Source of the DNA: an uncultured Prevotellaceae bacterium
Lineage (GTDB): Bacteria > Bacteroidota > Bacteroidia > Bacteroidales > Bacteroidaceae
NCBI GenBank assembly: GCA_900317305.1
Contig: ONGG01000005.1
Location: 1-64,000, forward strand
Direction of reading: 5' to 3'
DNA length: 64,000 nucleotides
The stretch's first letter is position 1; each line of letters begins with the position of its first letter. Shown in pieces: positions 32,784-41,797 of this stretch. The translations under genes and the position numbers were made by a program. A model generated the notes under the pieces. The model did no database searches. It saw only the letters and a list, made by a program, of their open reading frames with translations, and was not told the DNA's origin.

Positions 32784-35273
32784 TCAAACCTGTTCCTTTC
32801 GCCTGACGGCCATCACGCCTCCTGCCACGATGAGCAGGAGGAGCAATCCGCCGGCCACATAGGCAACGGTCTCGGTGGTCTTCACCGAAGCGGGATGGAA
32901 GTCGAGCACCACCTCATGCTTTCCAGGGGTGAGCGACAAAGCCCTGAGGATGTAGTTGACCCTGCCCAACTCGGCGGGTTTACCGTCGACAGTGGCCGTC
33001 CAGCCTGGGTAATAGATTTCGGAGAACACCAGCAGTCCGCCATTTTTCGACTCTGCGGTATACTTCAGGTTGTTGGGCTGATAGGCCGTGATGCTCACCA
33101 CGTCGGTGGAGTCGTGGGCAGCACTCTGTCCGAGCACCTTCTCAAACTGCTTGTCGGCCACGGCCACCTTGTGCAGGTCTACCTTGCCCACTTGCTCAAT
33201 CTCCTGGTTGGCGTTGTCCACATATTTCACGTTGTCCACCCACCATGCGTTTCCGAAGGCATAGGGATTGGTAAGGGGAGTGGTCTCGCCGCCCTGCATG
33301 GGCATGATGAAATACTTGGTGTTGAGCATATTGATGACGGGGAAGATACTGTCGCCTGCCACCTGCTGCATGTCGCCGCTCTTCTCCACGATGGCGTTCA
33401 TGGCAGCCTGCATCTCAGGAGCGATGTGCTCCTCGATCATCTCCTGGTATCGACGCAGTTTGGCAGCATGATAGCCACCCACGCTCTTGTGGTAGAACGA
33501 TGTCTCGTTCTCGTTGAATGTATTCGAGGCGAAGTTGAGCACCCTGTAGTCAAGACTCTTGTCCTGCAGTATCTGCTCATCGGTAGGTGTGAGCGGCTGG
33601 GGCATCTCCTTCACCGACTTCGATACGAACATCTCGTCGTAGAGGTAACGCTTGTTCACCGTCCACATATCCACGAGACAGATGACGGTGATAATGCCCA
33701 CCATCCATTTGGCCTCGAGTTTGCGTGCCTGGTAGAGGAGCAACATGAGTGTGCCCATGAGGATGATGAGGAACGAGCGCCAGGCGTCGGCGGTGAAGAT
33801 CGACTGCCTCACCTCGCGTAGGTTGGCGAGCAGCGGATTGAGTTGGTCGGCAGGGAACTGGCGGAGTTGCTCCATCTCGGCCGACGACACGAAGTCAGAG
33901 AAGAAGAACGTGGGTGCGATGGCAAACAGCAGGCACGCGCCTCCGGTGAGTGCGAAGCTCGCATAGAGGTATTTGATTTTCTTCTTGAGCAACTCAGGCT
34001 CGTCGACGATTTTCTTGAGCGCCATCATGGCGAGCAGCGGGATGGTGAACTCGGCGATGACCAGGATGGAAGCCACCGTGCGGAACTTGGAATACATGGG
34101 GAAGTAGTCGATGAAGAAATCGGTGAGTCCCATGAAATTCCTTCCCCACGAAAGGAGGACGGAAAGGATGGTAGCCGCCAGCAACGCCCATTTCATCGGT
34201 CCCTCGACGATGAACAGGCCCAAGATGAAGAGCATGAGCACGAACGCCCCCACATACACGGGACCGCTGGTACCTGGCTGCTCACCCCAATACTGTCCGA
34301 TGCTTCCGTAGAGCTGATAGTACATGGGATCGGCCTTCTGCATCGCCTTCTCGTTGGCAGCAATGGGGACCGAAGCCCCACCCTTCACGTTGGGAATGAG
34401 CAACGACCAGGTCTCGCCGATGCCATAGCTCCACTGGGTGATATAGTCGCGCTCCAGACCGCTGTCGGTCTGGTTGCCATTGTTCGCCTTCACCAGTTCG
34501 CTCTTCCCTCTCATCGACTCCTTGGAATACTCATAGGTATGGTAGAGGCTGGAGAGATTGATGCAAATGCCCAGCGCCGCAGCCACCGCGCAAGCCGCTG
34601 AGGCCTTGAAGAACCTTGCCAGCTGCTTCTCCTTGAGCGCCTGCACGAAGAAAGCCACAATCATGAAGGCGATGATGAACAAATAATAATAGGTCATCTG
34701 CACGTGGTTGGCATTCACCTCGAAAGCCGTGAAGATGGCCGTCACCACCAGTCCCCAGAAATACTTTCCACGATATGCCAGCACGATGCCCGCTATCATT
34801 GGTGGCAGGTAGGCCAACGCCCACACCTTCCAGATATGTCCGGCAGCGATGATGATGAAGAAGTAACTGGAGAAGGCCCAGATGATAGCTCCCAGCACTG
34901 CCAGCGCCTGCCTGAAGTTGAAGGCCCTGAGAAGGATATAGAATCCGAGGAGGTACACGAATACATACCACACGTTGTCGGGCAACCACAGGTGGTAGGC
35001 CTTGACGGCCTGCGACAGCATGTCGGTGCTGTCGTATGAAGGTGCGGTCTGGTAGGTGGGCATGCCGCCAAAGGTGGAGTTGCTCCATCTTGTCCGTTCT
35101 CCGGTTTTTTGGTAATACTCCAAGGCCTCTTGCCCGGCCCCTCTTCCAGCCGAAGTGTCGTGCTGATAAAGGATTCTCCCTTCAAAATCGGCGGGGAAGA
35201 AATAGGCGAAAGAGATGATGGCGAAGACAACAACCGCCAACAAGTCGGGCAGGCATTTTTTCAAAGTTTTCAT
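32784..35273 (-). CDS. YfhO family membrane protein
   Basis: Encodes 829 residues with about twelve membrane helices over residues 1-560 and a periplasmic C-terminal domain before a final helix. YfhO proteins resemble GT-C membrane glycosyltransferases, and Gram-positive members decorate lipoteichoic acid. Visible features are an acidic first loop (YQHDTSAGRGAGQEALEYYQ), SNSTFGGMPTY, and a terminal region LVFSEIYYPGWTATVDGKPA, which is typical of the family. The -7 box is at 35341-35348. The sugar and acceptor here are unknown. Confidence 0.85.
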   Translation of the reverse strand: MKTLKKCLPDLLAVVVFAIISFAYFFPADFEGRILYQHDTSAGRGAGQEALEYYQKTGERTRWSNSTFGGMPTYQTAPSYDSTDMLSQAVKAYHLWLPDNVWYVFVYLLGFYILLRAFNFRQALAVLGAIIWAFSSYFFIIIAAGHIWKVWALAYLPPMIAGIVLAYRGKYFWGLVVTAIFTAFEVNANHVQMTYYYLFIIAFMIVAFFVQALKEKQLARFFKASAACAVAAALGICINLSSLYHTYEYSKESMRGKSELVKANNGNQTDSGLERDYITQWSYGIGETWSLLIPNVKGGASVPIAANEKAMQKADPMYYQLYGSIGQYWGEQPGTSGPVYVGAFVLMLFILGLFIVEGPMKWALLAATILSVLLSWGRNFMGLTDFFIDYFPMYSKFRTVASILVIAEFTIPLLAMMALKKIVDEPELLKKKIKYLYASFALTGGACLLFAIAPTFFFSDFVSSAEMEQLRQFPADQLNPLLANLREVRQSIFTADAWRSFLIILMGTLMLLLYQARKLEAKWMVGIITVICLVDMWTVNKRYLYDEMFVSKSVKEMPQPLTPTDEQILQDKSLDYRVLNFASNTFNENETSFYHKSVGGYHAAKLRRYQEMIEEHIAPEMQAAMNAIVEKSGDMQQVAGDSIFPVINMLNTKYFIMPMQGGETTPLTNPYAFGNAWWVDNVKYVDNANQEIEQVGKVDLHKVAVADKQFEKVLGQSAAHDSTDVVSITAYQPNNLKYTAESKNGGLLVFSEIYYPGWTATVDGKPAELGRVNYILRALSLTPGKHEVVLDFHPASVKTTETVAYVAGGLLLLLIVAGGVMAVRRKEQV

Positions 35274-35340
35274 GATTTCACTTTTATGTAGTTAAAGAGT
35301 GGTAGTGGCGTTGCGAGGCCGTAGGTCTCGCATGCAGTGG

Positions 35341-35348
35341 CAAAGGTA
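35341..35348 (-). promoter_or_regulatory. -7 box of the YfhO gene
   Basis: Minus-strand TACCTTTG about 68 nt before the start codon. Confidence 0.5.
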
Positions 35349-35399
35349 ATCAAAAAAAACCGACGAGGCGAAAAAAGAGGCCACATATTACGTCATGCC

Positions 35400-35603
35400 C
35401 TAAAAAAAATCCCGGCCGGATGTATCTCTACATCCAGCCGGAATCAAACTATTATTCAACTCTCTCAAATGATTTTACCTTAAAATATAACGAAACACCT
35501 TATGTAAGACTCGCTAAAGCGATCTATTGTCGAAAGATGTCATCCCGAATCAATCTTTTACCTACCAATACCTGGTATTCGAGGATTCGTTGTCGTAACT
35601 GAC
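35400..35603 (-). ncRNA. Candidate small RNA (about 200 nt) with own promoter box and terminator
   Basis: A minus-strand -7 box TATATTTG lies at 35608-35615, and a strong terminator (13-bp arms at 35412-35441 with a single G-U pair, then T8) ends the unit near 35402. Between them there is no real reading frame. Hairpins are present: ATCC-T-CGAAT pairs with ATTCGGGAT around an inner ACCA/TGGT hairpin, then CGCTTTAGCG. Neither neighbouring gene needs this terminator: the YfhO gene starts to its left and reads away from it, and dcu starts to its right on the other strand. It could be a 6S-like or regulatory RNA; I do not recognise the sequence. From 35616 to 35757 I see no feature. Confidence 0.6.
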
Positions 35604-35757
35604 TCTGCAAATATAATGAGAAAAAGAGACGATTTATAGCTTTTGGATGGGTTTTTCCTACAATCAATTTGTTTTTTGACATAAATCAATTGTTCTTTAT
35701 CATTTAGAGTGTTTTTGGGGTATAATTGTAAGAAAAGAAAGAAATGGGCGAATAAAA

Positions 35758-35788
35758 TTTGGTGTTCCAAAAAAAAATGTTATTTTTG
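35758..35788 (+). promoter_or_regulatory. Promoter of the Dcu-type transporter gene
   Basis: TTTG (35758-35761), 19 bp, TATTTTTG (35781-35788), with a leader of about 75 nt before ATG 35871. Confidence 0.7.
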
Positions 35789-35870
35789 CGCTTAAATGAA
35801 TTAGTCACCTAATACTATACACCTCAACTGAAACAAACAAACCCTAATATTAACTTATTCATCTTACGCT

Positions 35871-37424
35871 ATGACGTTTACAATGATTATCCAGCTCCTG
35901 ATTGTGCTAGGAGCGTTGTGGGTAGGTTCGCGATACGGTTCGCTGGCCTTGGGAGCCATATCGGGCATCGGTCTGGCCCTCCTCGTCTTTGGCTTCGGCC
36001 TGAAGCCCGGCACTCCCCCAACAGATGTGATTTACATCATCATCGCCGCCGTGACCTGCGCCGGCATCATGCAGGCCTCAGGAGGTATGGACTGGCTCAT
36101 CCAGGTGGCTGAGCGGTTGTTGCGCAAGCATCCCAACCGCATCACATTCCTGGCCCCCCTCTGCACCTTCTTCCTGACGGTGCTTGTGGGAACCGGTCAC
36201 GTGGTCTACACCCTGATGCCCATCATCTGCGACATCGCCCTGAAGAAAGGCATCCGCCCGGAGCGTCCCTGCGGTGTGGCCAGTATCGCCTCGCAGGTAG
36301 GTATCACCTGCTCCCCCATCGCAGCCGCCGTGGTGTCGTTCGTGGCCATCTCCAATGCCAATGGTTTCGACATCACCATTCCACAGGTGCTGATGGTGAG
36401 CATCCCCTCGTGTGTCTGCGGATTGATGGCAGCCGCTGCCGCCTCCTACAAGCGTGGCAAGGACCTGGACAAGGATCCTGCCTTCCAGGCCAAGTTGAAG
36501 GACCCCGCCCAATATGCCTACATCTATGGCAACAGCGCCACCACACTCGACAAGAAGATTGCCCCCGAGTCGAAGCGCGCCGTATACATCTTCTTCGCTG
36601 CCCTTTTGGTGATTGTGACCTTCAGTATGGCTTCCGTCTTCAAGGTGAACCTTCTTCCCAGCTATCCGAAGACCGTAGCCGTAGACAATGCCAAGAGCGT
36701 GAAGTTCAGCACCTTGAGCATCGACACCGCCCGTGTGGTGACCTCGATGGAGAATGGCGAGGAGGTGCACAAGCAAGAAATGGTGACCGTGCCCATCACC
36801 CCTGCCGGAGAACTTGAGATGACTACCGACAAGTTGGTGAAAGCCGGTGTGGTGGTAGAGAACGCCACCAAGAAGACCGAGTCGCCATTGGCCATGAACC
36901 TGGTGATTCAGATAGTGATGATCAGTGCCGCCGCCCTGATGATTATCTTCTGCAAGGCGAGTCCGAAGAAGGCCGTTGCCGGAGCAGTATGGCAGAGTGG
37001 TATGGTGGCCGTCGTGGCCATCTATGGCATCGCCTGGCTGGCCAACACCTACTTCGACAACTACATGGAGGAAATGAAACTAATGCTAAGTGACCTGGTG
37101 ACGGCCTACCCATGGGCCATCGCCTTTGCTTTCTTCATGGTGTCTGTGCTCATCAACTCGCAGGGAGCCGTGGTGGTGACGATGTTGCCTCTGGCCTACG
37201 CCCTCGGCATCCCCGGTCCGATTCTGCTTGGTGTGCTGCCCAGCGTATATGGTTACTTCTTCATCCCCAACTATCCCTCGGATATTGCGACGGTGAACTT
37301 CGACCGGTCGGGCACAACCGTGATTGGCAAGTACCTGCTCAACCACAGTTTCATGATGCCTGGTCTGATCAGTGTGATCACAAGTACGATTGTAGCCTAC
37401 TTGCTCTCGCAGGTCTTCTTCTAA
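35871..37424 (+). CDS. Anaerobic C4-dicarboxylate (Dcu-type) transporter
   Basis: Encodes 517 residues with about twelve membrane helices. The N-terminal half matches DcuA/DcuB: GSRYGSLALGAISGIGLALL, MQASGGMDWLIQVAERLLRK, VGTGHVVYTLMPIICDIALK and ASIASQVGITCSPIAAAVVS. Dcu carriers exchange succinate, fumarate, malate or aspartate in anaerobes. It is longer than the usual 435-450 residues because of a soluble beta-rich insert at about residues 265-340. A perfect 13-bp terminator follows, so it may be regulated apart from the next two genes. It could also carry the substrate of the neighbouring catabolic genes. Confidence 0.87.
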   Translation: MTFTMIIQLLIVLGALWVGSRYGSLALGAISGIGLALLVFGFGLKPGTPPTDVIYIIIAAVTCAGIMQASGGMDWLIQVAERLLRKHPNRITFLAPLCTFFLTVLVGTGHVVYTLMPIICDIALKKGIRPERPCGVASIASQVGITCSPIAAAVVSFVAISNANGFDITIPQVLMVSIPSCVCGLMAAAAASYKRGKDLDKDPAFQAKLKDPAQYAYIYGNSATTLDKKIAPESKRAVYIFFAALLVIVTFSMASVFKVNLLPSYPKTVAVDNAKSVKFSTLSIDTARVVTSMENGEEVHKQEMVTVPITPAGELEMTTDKLVKAGVVVENATKKTESPLAMNLVIQIVMISAAALMIIFCKASPKKAVAGAVWQSGMVAVVAIYGIAWLANTYFDNYMEEMKLMLSDLVTAYPWAIAFAFFMVSVLINSQGAVVVTMLPLAYALGIPGPILLGVLPSVYGYFFIPNYPSDIATVNFDRSGTTVIGKYLLNHSFMMPGLISVITSTIVAYLLSQVFF

Positions 37425-37447
37425 ATCCATTTTTTTAAACCCCATAC

Positions 37448-37485
37448 CATCTTGCCCGAATCCCATGTTCGGGCAAGATGTTTTT
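37448..37485 (+). terminator. Terminator after the Dcu gene
   Basis: Perfect 13-bp arms CATCTTGCCCGAA/TTCGGGCAAGATG, 7-nt loop, T5. Confidence 0.9.
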
Positions 37486-37550
37486 CCTCCATGCTCCAGG
37501 CAAACCCTACTTTTAGTCTGGAAGCAGGAATCATCTGAACACCATCAACC

Positions 37551-38387
37551 ATGAGAAAAATCATCATCACCGTAGCCCCCGTATGCCATGTGGGCAAACC
37601 CATCCCCGTAGAGTGCAAGAATCCCCTCACGCCCGAGGAGATAGCCGAAGACACCATCAACTGCTACAAGGCCGGCGCCTGTGAGGTGCATCTCCACACC
37701 CGCGACCTGAAAGGCGAGCAGACCTTTGAACTCGATGTGTTCCGCGACACAATCCGGCGAATCCGCCAGCAGAGCGACATGATTATCCAGGGTTCCACCG
37801 GCGGGCTGTCGTCGCTCACCCTCGAGGAGCGTTGCGTATGCCTGAACGTGGACGAAGTGGAGGTGGCGTCGCTGAACATGGGTTCGGTGAATTTCGGCGA
37901 GACGGTTTATGTGAACACGCTCCCCGAGATACGCTACTGGGCGGCACGGATGAAGGAGACCGGCGTGGTGCCCGAGATGGAACTCTTCGACCTGAGTATG
38001 GTGGAGACCTGCACCCGTCTGGCCGACGAGGGCGTACTGCGCCGTCCGCTGCACTACAATTTCTGTGTGGGCAAGGGCACATCGAGCAACCTCTCTGCCA
38101 CCGGCCGCAACCTGTGTTTCCTGAGCGACCTCCGCGAGCCAGGCACGAGTTGGGGCATCACCCACGACCAGATGGACGACTTCTCGATGCTGGCCTGCGC
38201 CATCGGCATGGGCGCCAATGCGGTGCGCATCGGTTTCGAAGACAGTTTCTACTATGCCCCTGGCCAGCGGGCTGCCACCAACGCCGAACTTGTGGAGCGC
38301 CTGGTGCGCCTCATCAGGTGCATGGGATGCGAGCCTGCCACCCCCGAGGAGGCACGCGCCATGCAAGGTATTCCACCACTGAAATAA
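37551..38387 (+). CDS. BKACE family (DUF849) beta-keto acid cleavage enzyme
   Basis: Encodes 278 residues. BKACE enzymes are zinc TIM-barrels that condense a beta-keto acid with acetyl-CoA to give acetoacetate and a new CoA ester (first known for 3-keto-5-aminohexanoate). The metal-binding CEVHLHTRD motif near residue 45, the GSTGGLSSLT loop and ANAVRIGFEDSFYYAPG near residue 225, with the conserved Glu, are all present. The stop codon touches the kinase start with no gap, so the two are surely cotranscribed. The substrate cannot be read from sequence; a near-match TACTTTTA box lies at 37519. Confidence 0.9.
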   Translation: MRKIIITVAPVCHVGKPIPVECKNPLTPEEIAEDTINCYKAGACEVHLHTRDLKGEQTFELDVFRDTIRRIRQQSDMIIQGSTGGLSSLTLEERCVCLNVDEVEVASLNMGSVNFGETVYVNTLPEIRYWAARMKETGVVPEMELFDLSMVETCTRLADEGVLRRPLHYNFCVGKGTSSNLSATGRNLCFLSDLREPGTSWGITHDQMDDFSMLACAIGMGANAVRIGFEDSFYYAPGQRAATNAELVERLVRLIRCMGCEPATPEEARAMQGIPPLK

Positions 38388-39611
38388 ATGATGACGATGA
38401 ACTCACGCACACGAATGGTGGTGCTCGACGACGACCCCACCGGCATCCAGACCGTACACAGTTGTCTGCTGCTCACCTGCTGGGACAGCGCCTCGCTTCA
38501 CCAGGCCTTCACTCATGAGCAGCCTTTCTTCTACGTGCTCACCAACACCCGTGCCATGAGCCGCGACGAGGCTGCCCGGGTGGTGCGCGAGGTGATGGAA
38601 GCCGTGCTCGAGGTAGCCGCCCACTACGACTACAGGTTGATTTTCGTGAGCCGCAGCGACTCCTGCCTGCGTGGTCATTTTCCCCTTGAGACCGACGTCA
38701 TGCGCACCGTACTGGCCGAGCACCACATCCCAGTATGGCCCCGCATCCCATTCGTGCCCGCCTTCATCGAGGCAGGACGGGTGACGGTAAGCGGCACACA
38801 CTATATGCGGAGCGAAGGCAGGCTCATTCCCGTTGCCGAGACCGAGTTTGCCCGTGACAATGTCTTTGGCTACCACACCTCCTTTCTCCGCGACTACATC
38901 GTGGAGAAAGGTGGTCAAGCCGACGAGTATGAGATTGTAGATGCTGCAGGATACGACGAACTCTATGCCTACTGTGACCGGCTGGAGAAAGAGACAGCCG
39001 GTTTCGATGGTGCCGTGGTGATACGCAGTTCCTCCTCTTTGCCCAAGGCCATCAGTGGCATAGCCGACAAACCATTGCTCGACCGCAGCATCCTGAGAGA
39101 CAAGCAAGGAGTGGGATGCTTCGTTGTGGGGTCGCACGTGCAGAAAACCACCCGCCAACTCAGCCATCTGCTTGAGCAAGAGGGTGTGAGGGGCATAGAG
39201 GCCGACGTGAGCCGCATCCTCAACGACCGTGAAGCGATGATTGAAGAGGTGACGACGGCGATGGGAAAGGCTCACGACGAAGGCCTTACCCCAGTGGTCT
39301 ACACCTCACGCAAGGAGATACGCCTCGACGATGCCGACAAGCGCCAGCACCTGGGGCAGGAAGTGTCTGACTTCCTCGTGGAGATTGTGCGTCGCATGCC
39401 TTTCGAACCTTGTTACCTGGCAGCGAAAGGAGGCATCACCTCGCACGACATCCTCACCAAGGGCTTGCAAGTGAGGTGTGCCACCGTTGAGGGACAGATT
39501 ATAGGCAGCGTGCCCTGTGTACAGACCGATAGGTTCGCCTACATCATCTTCCCCGGCAACGTAGGCGACGATCAGTCATTGGCAGAGCTATATCTCAAAC
39601 TCCGCCAATGA
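38388..39611 (+). CDS. Four-carbon acid-sugar kinase family protein (DUF1537)
   Basis: Encodes 407 residues (ATGs at 38388, 38391 and 38397 are all possible). The N-terminal sugar-binding part begins with VVLDDDPTGIQTV and contains VSRSDSCLRGHFPLE, both family hallmarks. The C-terminal nucleotide-binding part has LAAKGGITSHDILTKGL and FPGNVGDDQS. Relatives phosphorylate 3-oxo-tetronate, D-erythronate or threonate, feeding the triose pool. Here the usual dehydrogenase, isomerase and decarboxylase partners are missing; a BKACE is directly upstream instead. It is convergent with the MFS gene across an 18-bp repeat. Confidence 0.9.
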   Translation: MMTMNSRTRMVVLDDDPTGIQTVHSCLLLTCWDSASLHQAFTHEQPFFYVLTNTRAMSRDEAARVVREVMEAVLEVAAHYDYRLIFVSRSDSCLRGHFPLETDVMRTVLAEHHIPVWPRIPFVPAFIEAGRVTVSGTHYMRSEGRLIPVAETEFARDNVFGYHTSFLRDYIVEKGGQADEYEIVDAAGYDELYAYCDRLEKETAGFDGAVVIRSSSSLPKAISGIADKPLLDRSILRDKQGVGCFVVGSHVQKTTRQLSHLLEQEGVRGIEADVSRILNDREAMIEEVTTAMGKAHDEGLTPVVYTSRKEIRLDDADKRQHLGQEVSDFLVEIVRRMPFEPCYLAAKGGITSHDILTKGLQVRCATVEGQIIGSVPCVQTDRFAYIIFPGNVGDDQSLAELYLKLRQ

Positions 39612-39642
39612 GGGTATAGGTTTTTGCTATGCTTTGCTAGAT

Positions 39643-39697
39643 ACTATAGAAACTATGGGCATAATAGGCTCTATGGGCATAATGGGCTTTATGGGCT
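39643..39697. repeat. 18-bp (2 x 9) tandem repeat between convergent genes
   Basis: CTATGGGCATAATAGGCT (39653-39670), CTATGGGCATAATGGGCT (39671-39688) and a half unit, preceded by ACTATAGAAACTAT, which resembles the 9-bp units at 56851-56967. Confidence 0.65.
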
Positions 39698-39737
39698 CCT
39701 TCGGAATGGCCTTTACCATTAGAAGGCGCCCACAAAC

Positions 39738-40958
39738 CTATTTTTCAGGTATGAGCGGCTTCTCTGGATTGATGAAAGAGAAGAGAATGGCGCTCACCAC
39801 CAGCATGGCGGCAATCATGTAGAGCGGCAGGTTGTAGTTGCCCGATGCCTCGACCAGGAATCCGAAGAGGATGCCACAGAAAAAGCCACCGATATTTCCC
39901 GCCGTATTCATGGCACCCGAGATGGCCCCCGCATGCTGCTTGCCCAAGTCCACACACAGTGCCCACGCACTGGGCAACATGAGGTCGAAGATGCCGAAAC
40001 AGAGCGACAGGAACACAAACACCGCCATCTTGCCCGGAATGAAAGCCGCCAGGAACATGCAGACGGCCGACACCGCGAGCGACGACGCACCCAGCGCCTT
40101 TCTGCCCACTTTCAGTCCATAGCGCACGGAAAGCCGGTCGGTGAGATAACCGCCGGAGATATTGCCCACCATACTCATGACGAAAGGCACCGCCACGGCA
40201 TAGGTGAGTTCGCTCTTGGCGAAGCCGCGCCCCAGTTCCATGAACGTGGGAAACCAACTGAAGAAGAACCAGCTGCCAAAGGCATAGAAGAAATACATGG
40301 AACAGATGAGCCAGAACTGCGAGGACCGCAGGATGATGCCCCACGGCAGGGGCTGGCCCTTCGGTTCCTGTCCGGCATTACCCAGACGCTCCGTTGTGGC
40401 ATCACCCTTGTCGCGATAGTAGAGGAACCACACCAGCGCCCACACCAGGCCAACCACACCCAGCAAGTAGAATGCCGAGCGCCATCCCATCCATGCCATC
40501 ACCGGGATGACGACAAAGGGCGTGAGCGCCCCACCCATACGGCTGGCGGCCCACACATAGCCCTGCGCCTTTCCCACCTCATTCTTCGGGAACCAGCGGC
40601 TGATGACGCCTGTGGAGCAAGGCGAGGAGCCCGCCTCGCCAATGCCGAAGAAGAAGCGCACGGCCAACAAGGAGAGGAGACCGCCCGCCATGCCCGTGAA
40701 ACAGGTGAAGAGCGACCACCACACCACGATGGCAGTGAGCACCCGGCGCTGTCCGAACCTGTCGCCGAGCATCCCCATGGGAATCTGCATCAGACCGTAA
40801 CTGAGGATGAATGCACTCTGCACCCATCCCCACTGTACTGCCGAGAGATTGAGGTCGGCCATAATCGACGACCCCGCCACACTGATATTGATGCGGTCGA
40901 GGAAGGTGACCATGCCGAGGAGCACGAGCAGCAGTAGGATCACCTTGCGGTTTCTCAT
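39738..40958 (-). CDS. MFS transporter, anion:cation symporter-like
   Basis: Encodes 406 residues with twelve predicted helices. The first helix and loop (VTFLDRINISVAGSSI), the ILSYGLMQIPMGMLGDRFGQ motif after helix 2 and FFFGIGEAGSSPC fit the ACS family, whose members take up glucarate, galactonate, tartrate, hexuronates and other organic anions. It is translated from an ATGA overlap with the racemase-fold gene upstream, so both work on the same compound. Together with the convergent BKACE and kinase genes it suggests acid-sugar uptake. Confidence 0.9.
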   Translation of the reverse strand: MRNRKVILLLLVLLGMVTFLDRINISVAGSSIMADLNLSAVQWGWVQSAFILSYGLMQIPMGMLGDRFGQRRVLTAIVVWWSLFTCFTGMAGGLLSLLAVRFFFGIGEAGSSPCSTGVISRWFPKNEVGKAQGYVWAASRMGGALTPFVVIPVMAWMGWRSAFYLLGVVGLVWALVWFLYYRDKGDATTERLGNAGQEPKGQPLPWGIILRSSQFWLICSMYFFYAFGSWFFFSWFPTFMELGRGFAKSELTYAVAVPFVMSMVGNISGGYLTDRLSVRYGLKVGRKALGASSLAVSAVCMFLAAFIPGKMAVFVFLSLCFGIFDLMLPSAWALCVDLGKQHAGAISGAMNTAGNIGGFFCGILFGFLVEASGNYNLPLYMIAAMLVVSAILFSFINPEKPLIPEK

Positions 40959-41620
40959 GCCTTGTCGATTTGAAGGAATTCCCTTAATCCCTTGACACCC
41001 AGGACCGGACTCGAGAGCACGGGGTTACCCGTGATGTCGGCCAACCGCTCCTCCATTCGAGCCATCGACCCTTGGGCCAGCACAAACAGGTCGACCTTAT
41101 CGGCTATCCTGGCGGCAGCCTCGGCAATGAGGCGGTCGTGCGTGGCACCATCGCCACTTTGTCCGGCCTGGAAAGCGCCCTCGGCCAGTCCGTCGACAAG
41201 CGTCACCTGGCGCTGTGCCTCACTGGCGGCCCTCTCGAGCAGGCGTCTGGTGGGCGCAAGGGTGGTGGGCAGTGTGGAGATGACCCCTATCCTATCGGCC
41301 TCGCGAACGGCTTTGGCCGCCATGGGATAATCGATGCGGAAAACAGGGATGGGCGCGTAGGTGTTGCCGAAGTCGGCAATGTCGCCCACCGACGAGCAGG
41401 TATTGAACACCACGCTGGCTCCCGAGTCGGCGGCAGCCACATAGTAGGACAGCAATCTGCGGCGCACGGCCGGTGTGACACCGTCGTTGGCGATGACTTC
41501 CTGGATAAGGGAGTCGTCGGCAATATGGTTGAGTTTCACTTCAGGCAGCCATTGCCTGAAAATCTGGTTCATGGGCTCTACGAGCGCCATGGCTGTGTGC
41601 ACGGCTACTACTTTGATCAT
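40955..41620 (-). CDS. Asp/Glu/hydantoin racemase-fold protein with a single cysteine
   Basis: Encodes 221 residues. The N-terminal VVFNTCSSVGDIADF gives the first catalytic cysteine of the racemase superfamily (Cys75), the only Cys in the protein. The position of the second catalytic cysteine near the C-terminus reads VLAQGSMARM. Two-cysteine racemization is therefore not possible in the usual way; single-cysteine members include arylmalonate decarboxylase. A decarboxylase, isomerase or one-base reaction is conceivable. It is cotranscribed with the MFS carrier (4-bp overlap). Confidence 0.82.
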   Translation of the reverse strand: MIKVVAVHTAMALVEPMNQIFRQWLPEVKLNHIADDSLIQEVIANDGVTPAVRRRLLSYYVAAADSGASVVFNTCSSVGDIADFGNTYAPIPVFRIDYPMAAKAVREADRIGVISTLPTTLAPTRRLLERAASEAQRQVTLVDGLAEGAFQAGQSGDGATHDRLIAEAAARIADKVDLFVLAQGSMARMEERLADITGNPVLSSPVLGVKGLREFLQIDKA

Positions 41621-41681
41621 TTTGATTATGTTTTAGTTGTTTTCATAAGGTTTTTGCAAGGATTGCGAAATAAAAGCATCA

Positions 41682-41713
41682 ATTCAGCGGTATTTGTCAC
41701 AATACCGCTGAAT
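41682..41713 (-). terminator. Terminator of the surface-glycan operon
   Basis: Perfect 13-bp arms ATTCAGCGGTATT/AATACCGCTGAAT with a 6-nt loop; on the minus strand GCTTTTATTT follows. It separates the ugd operon from the racemase-fold gene. Confidence 0.75.
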
Positions 41714-41797
41714 ATGCTCTTTACCGCATGATGAGGCAGATCGAGTGAGCCATAAATACTTTGGCAAGACCGCCGATGGAAGCAGTTTGCTTTAGCG

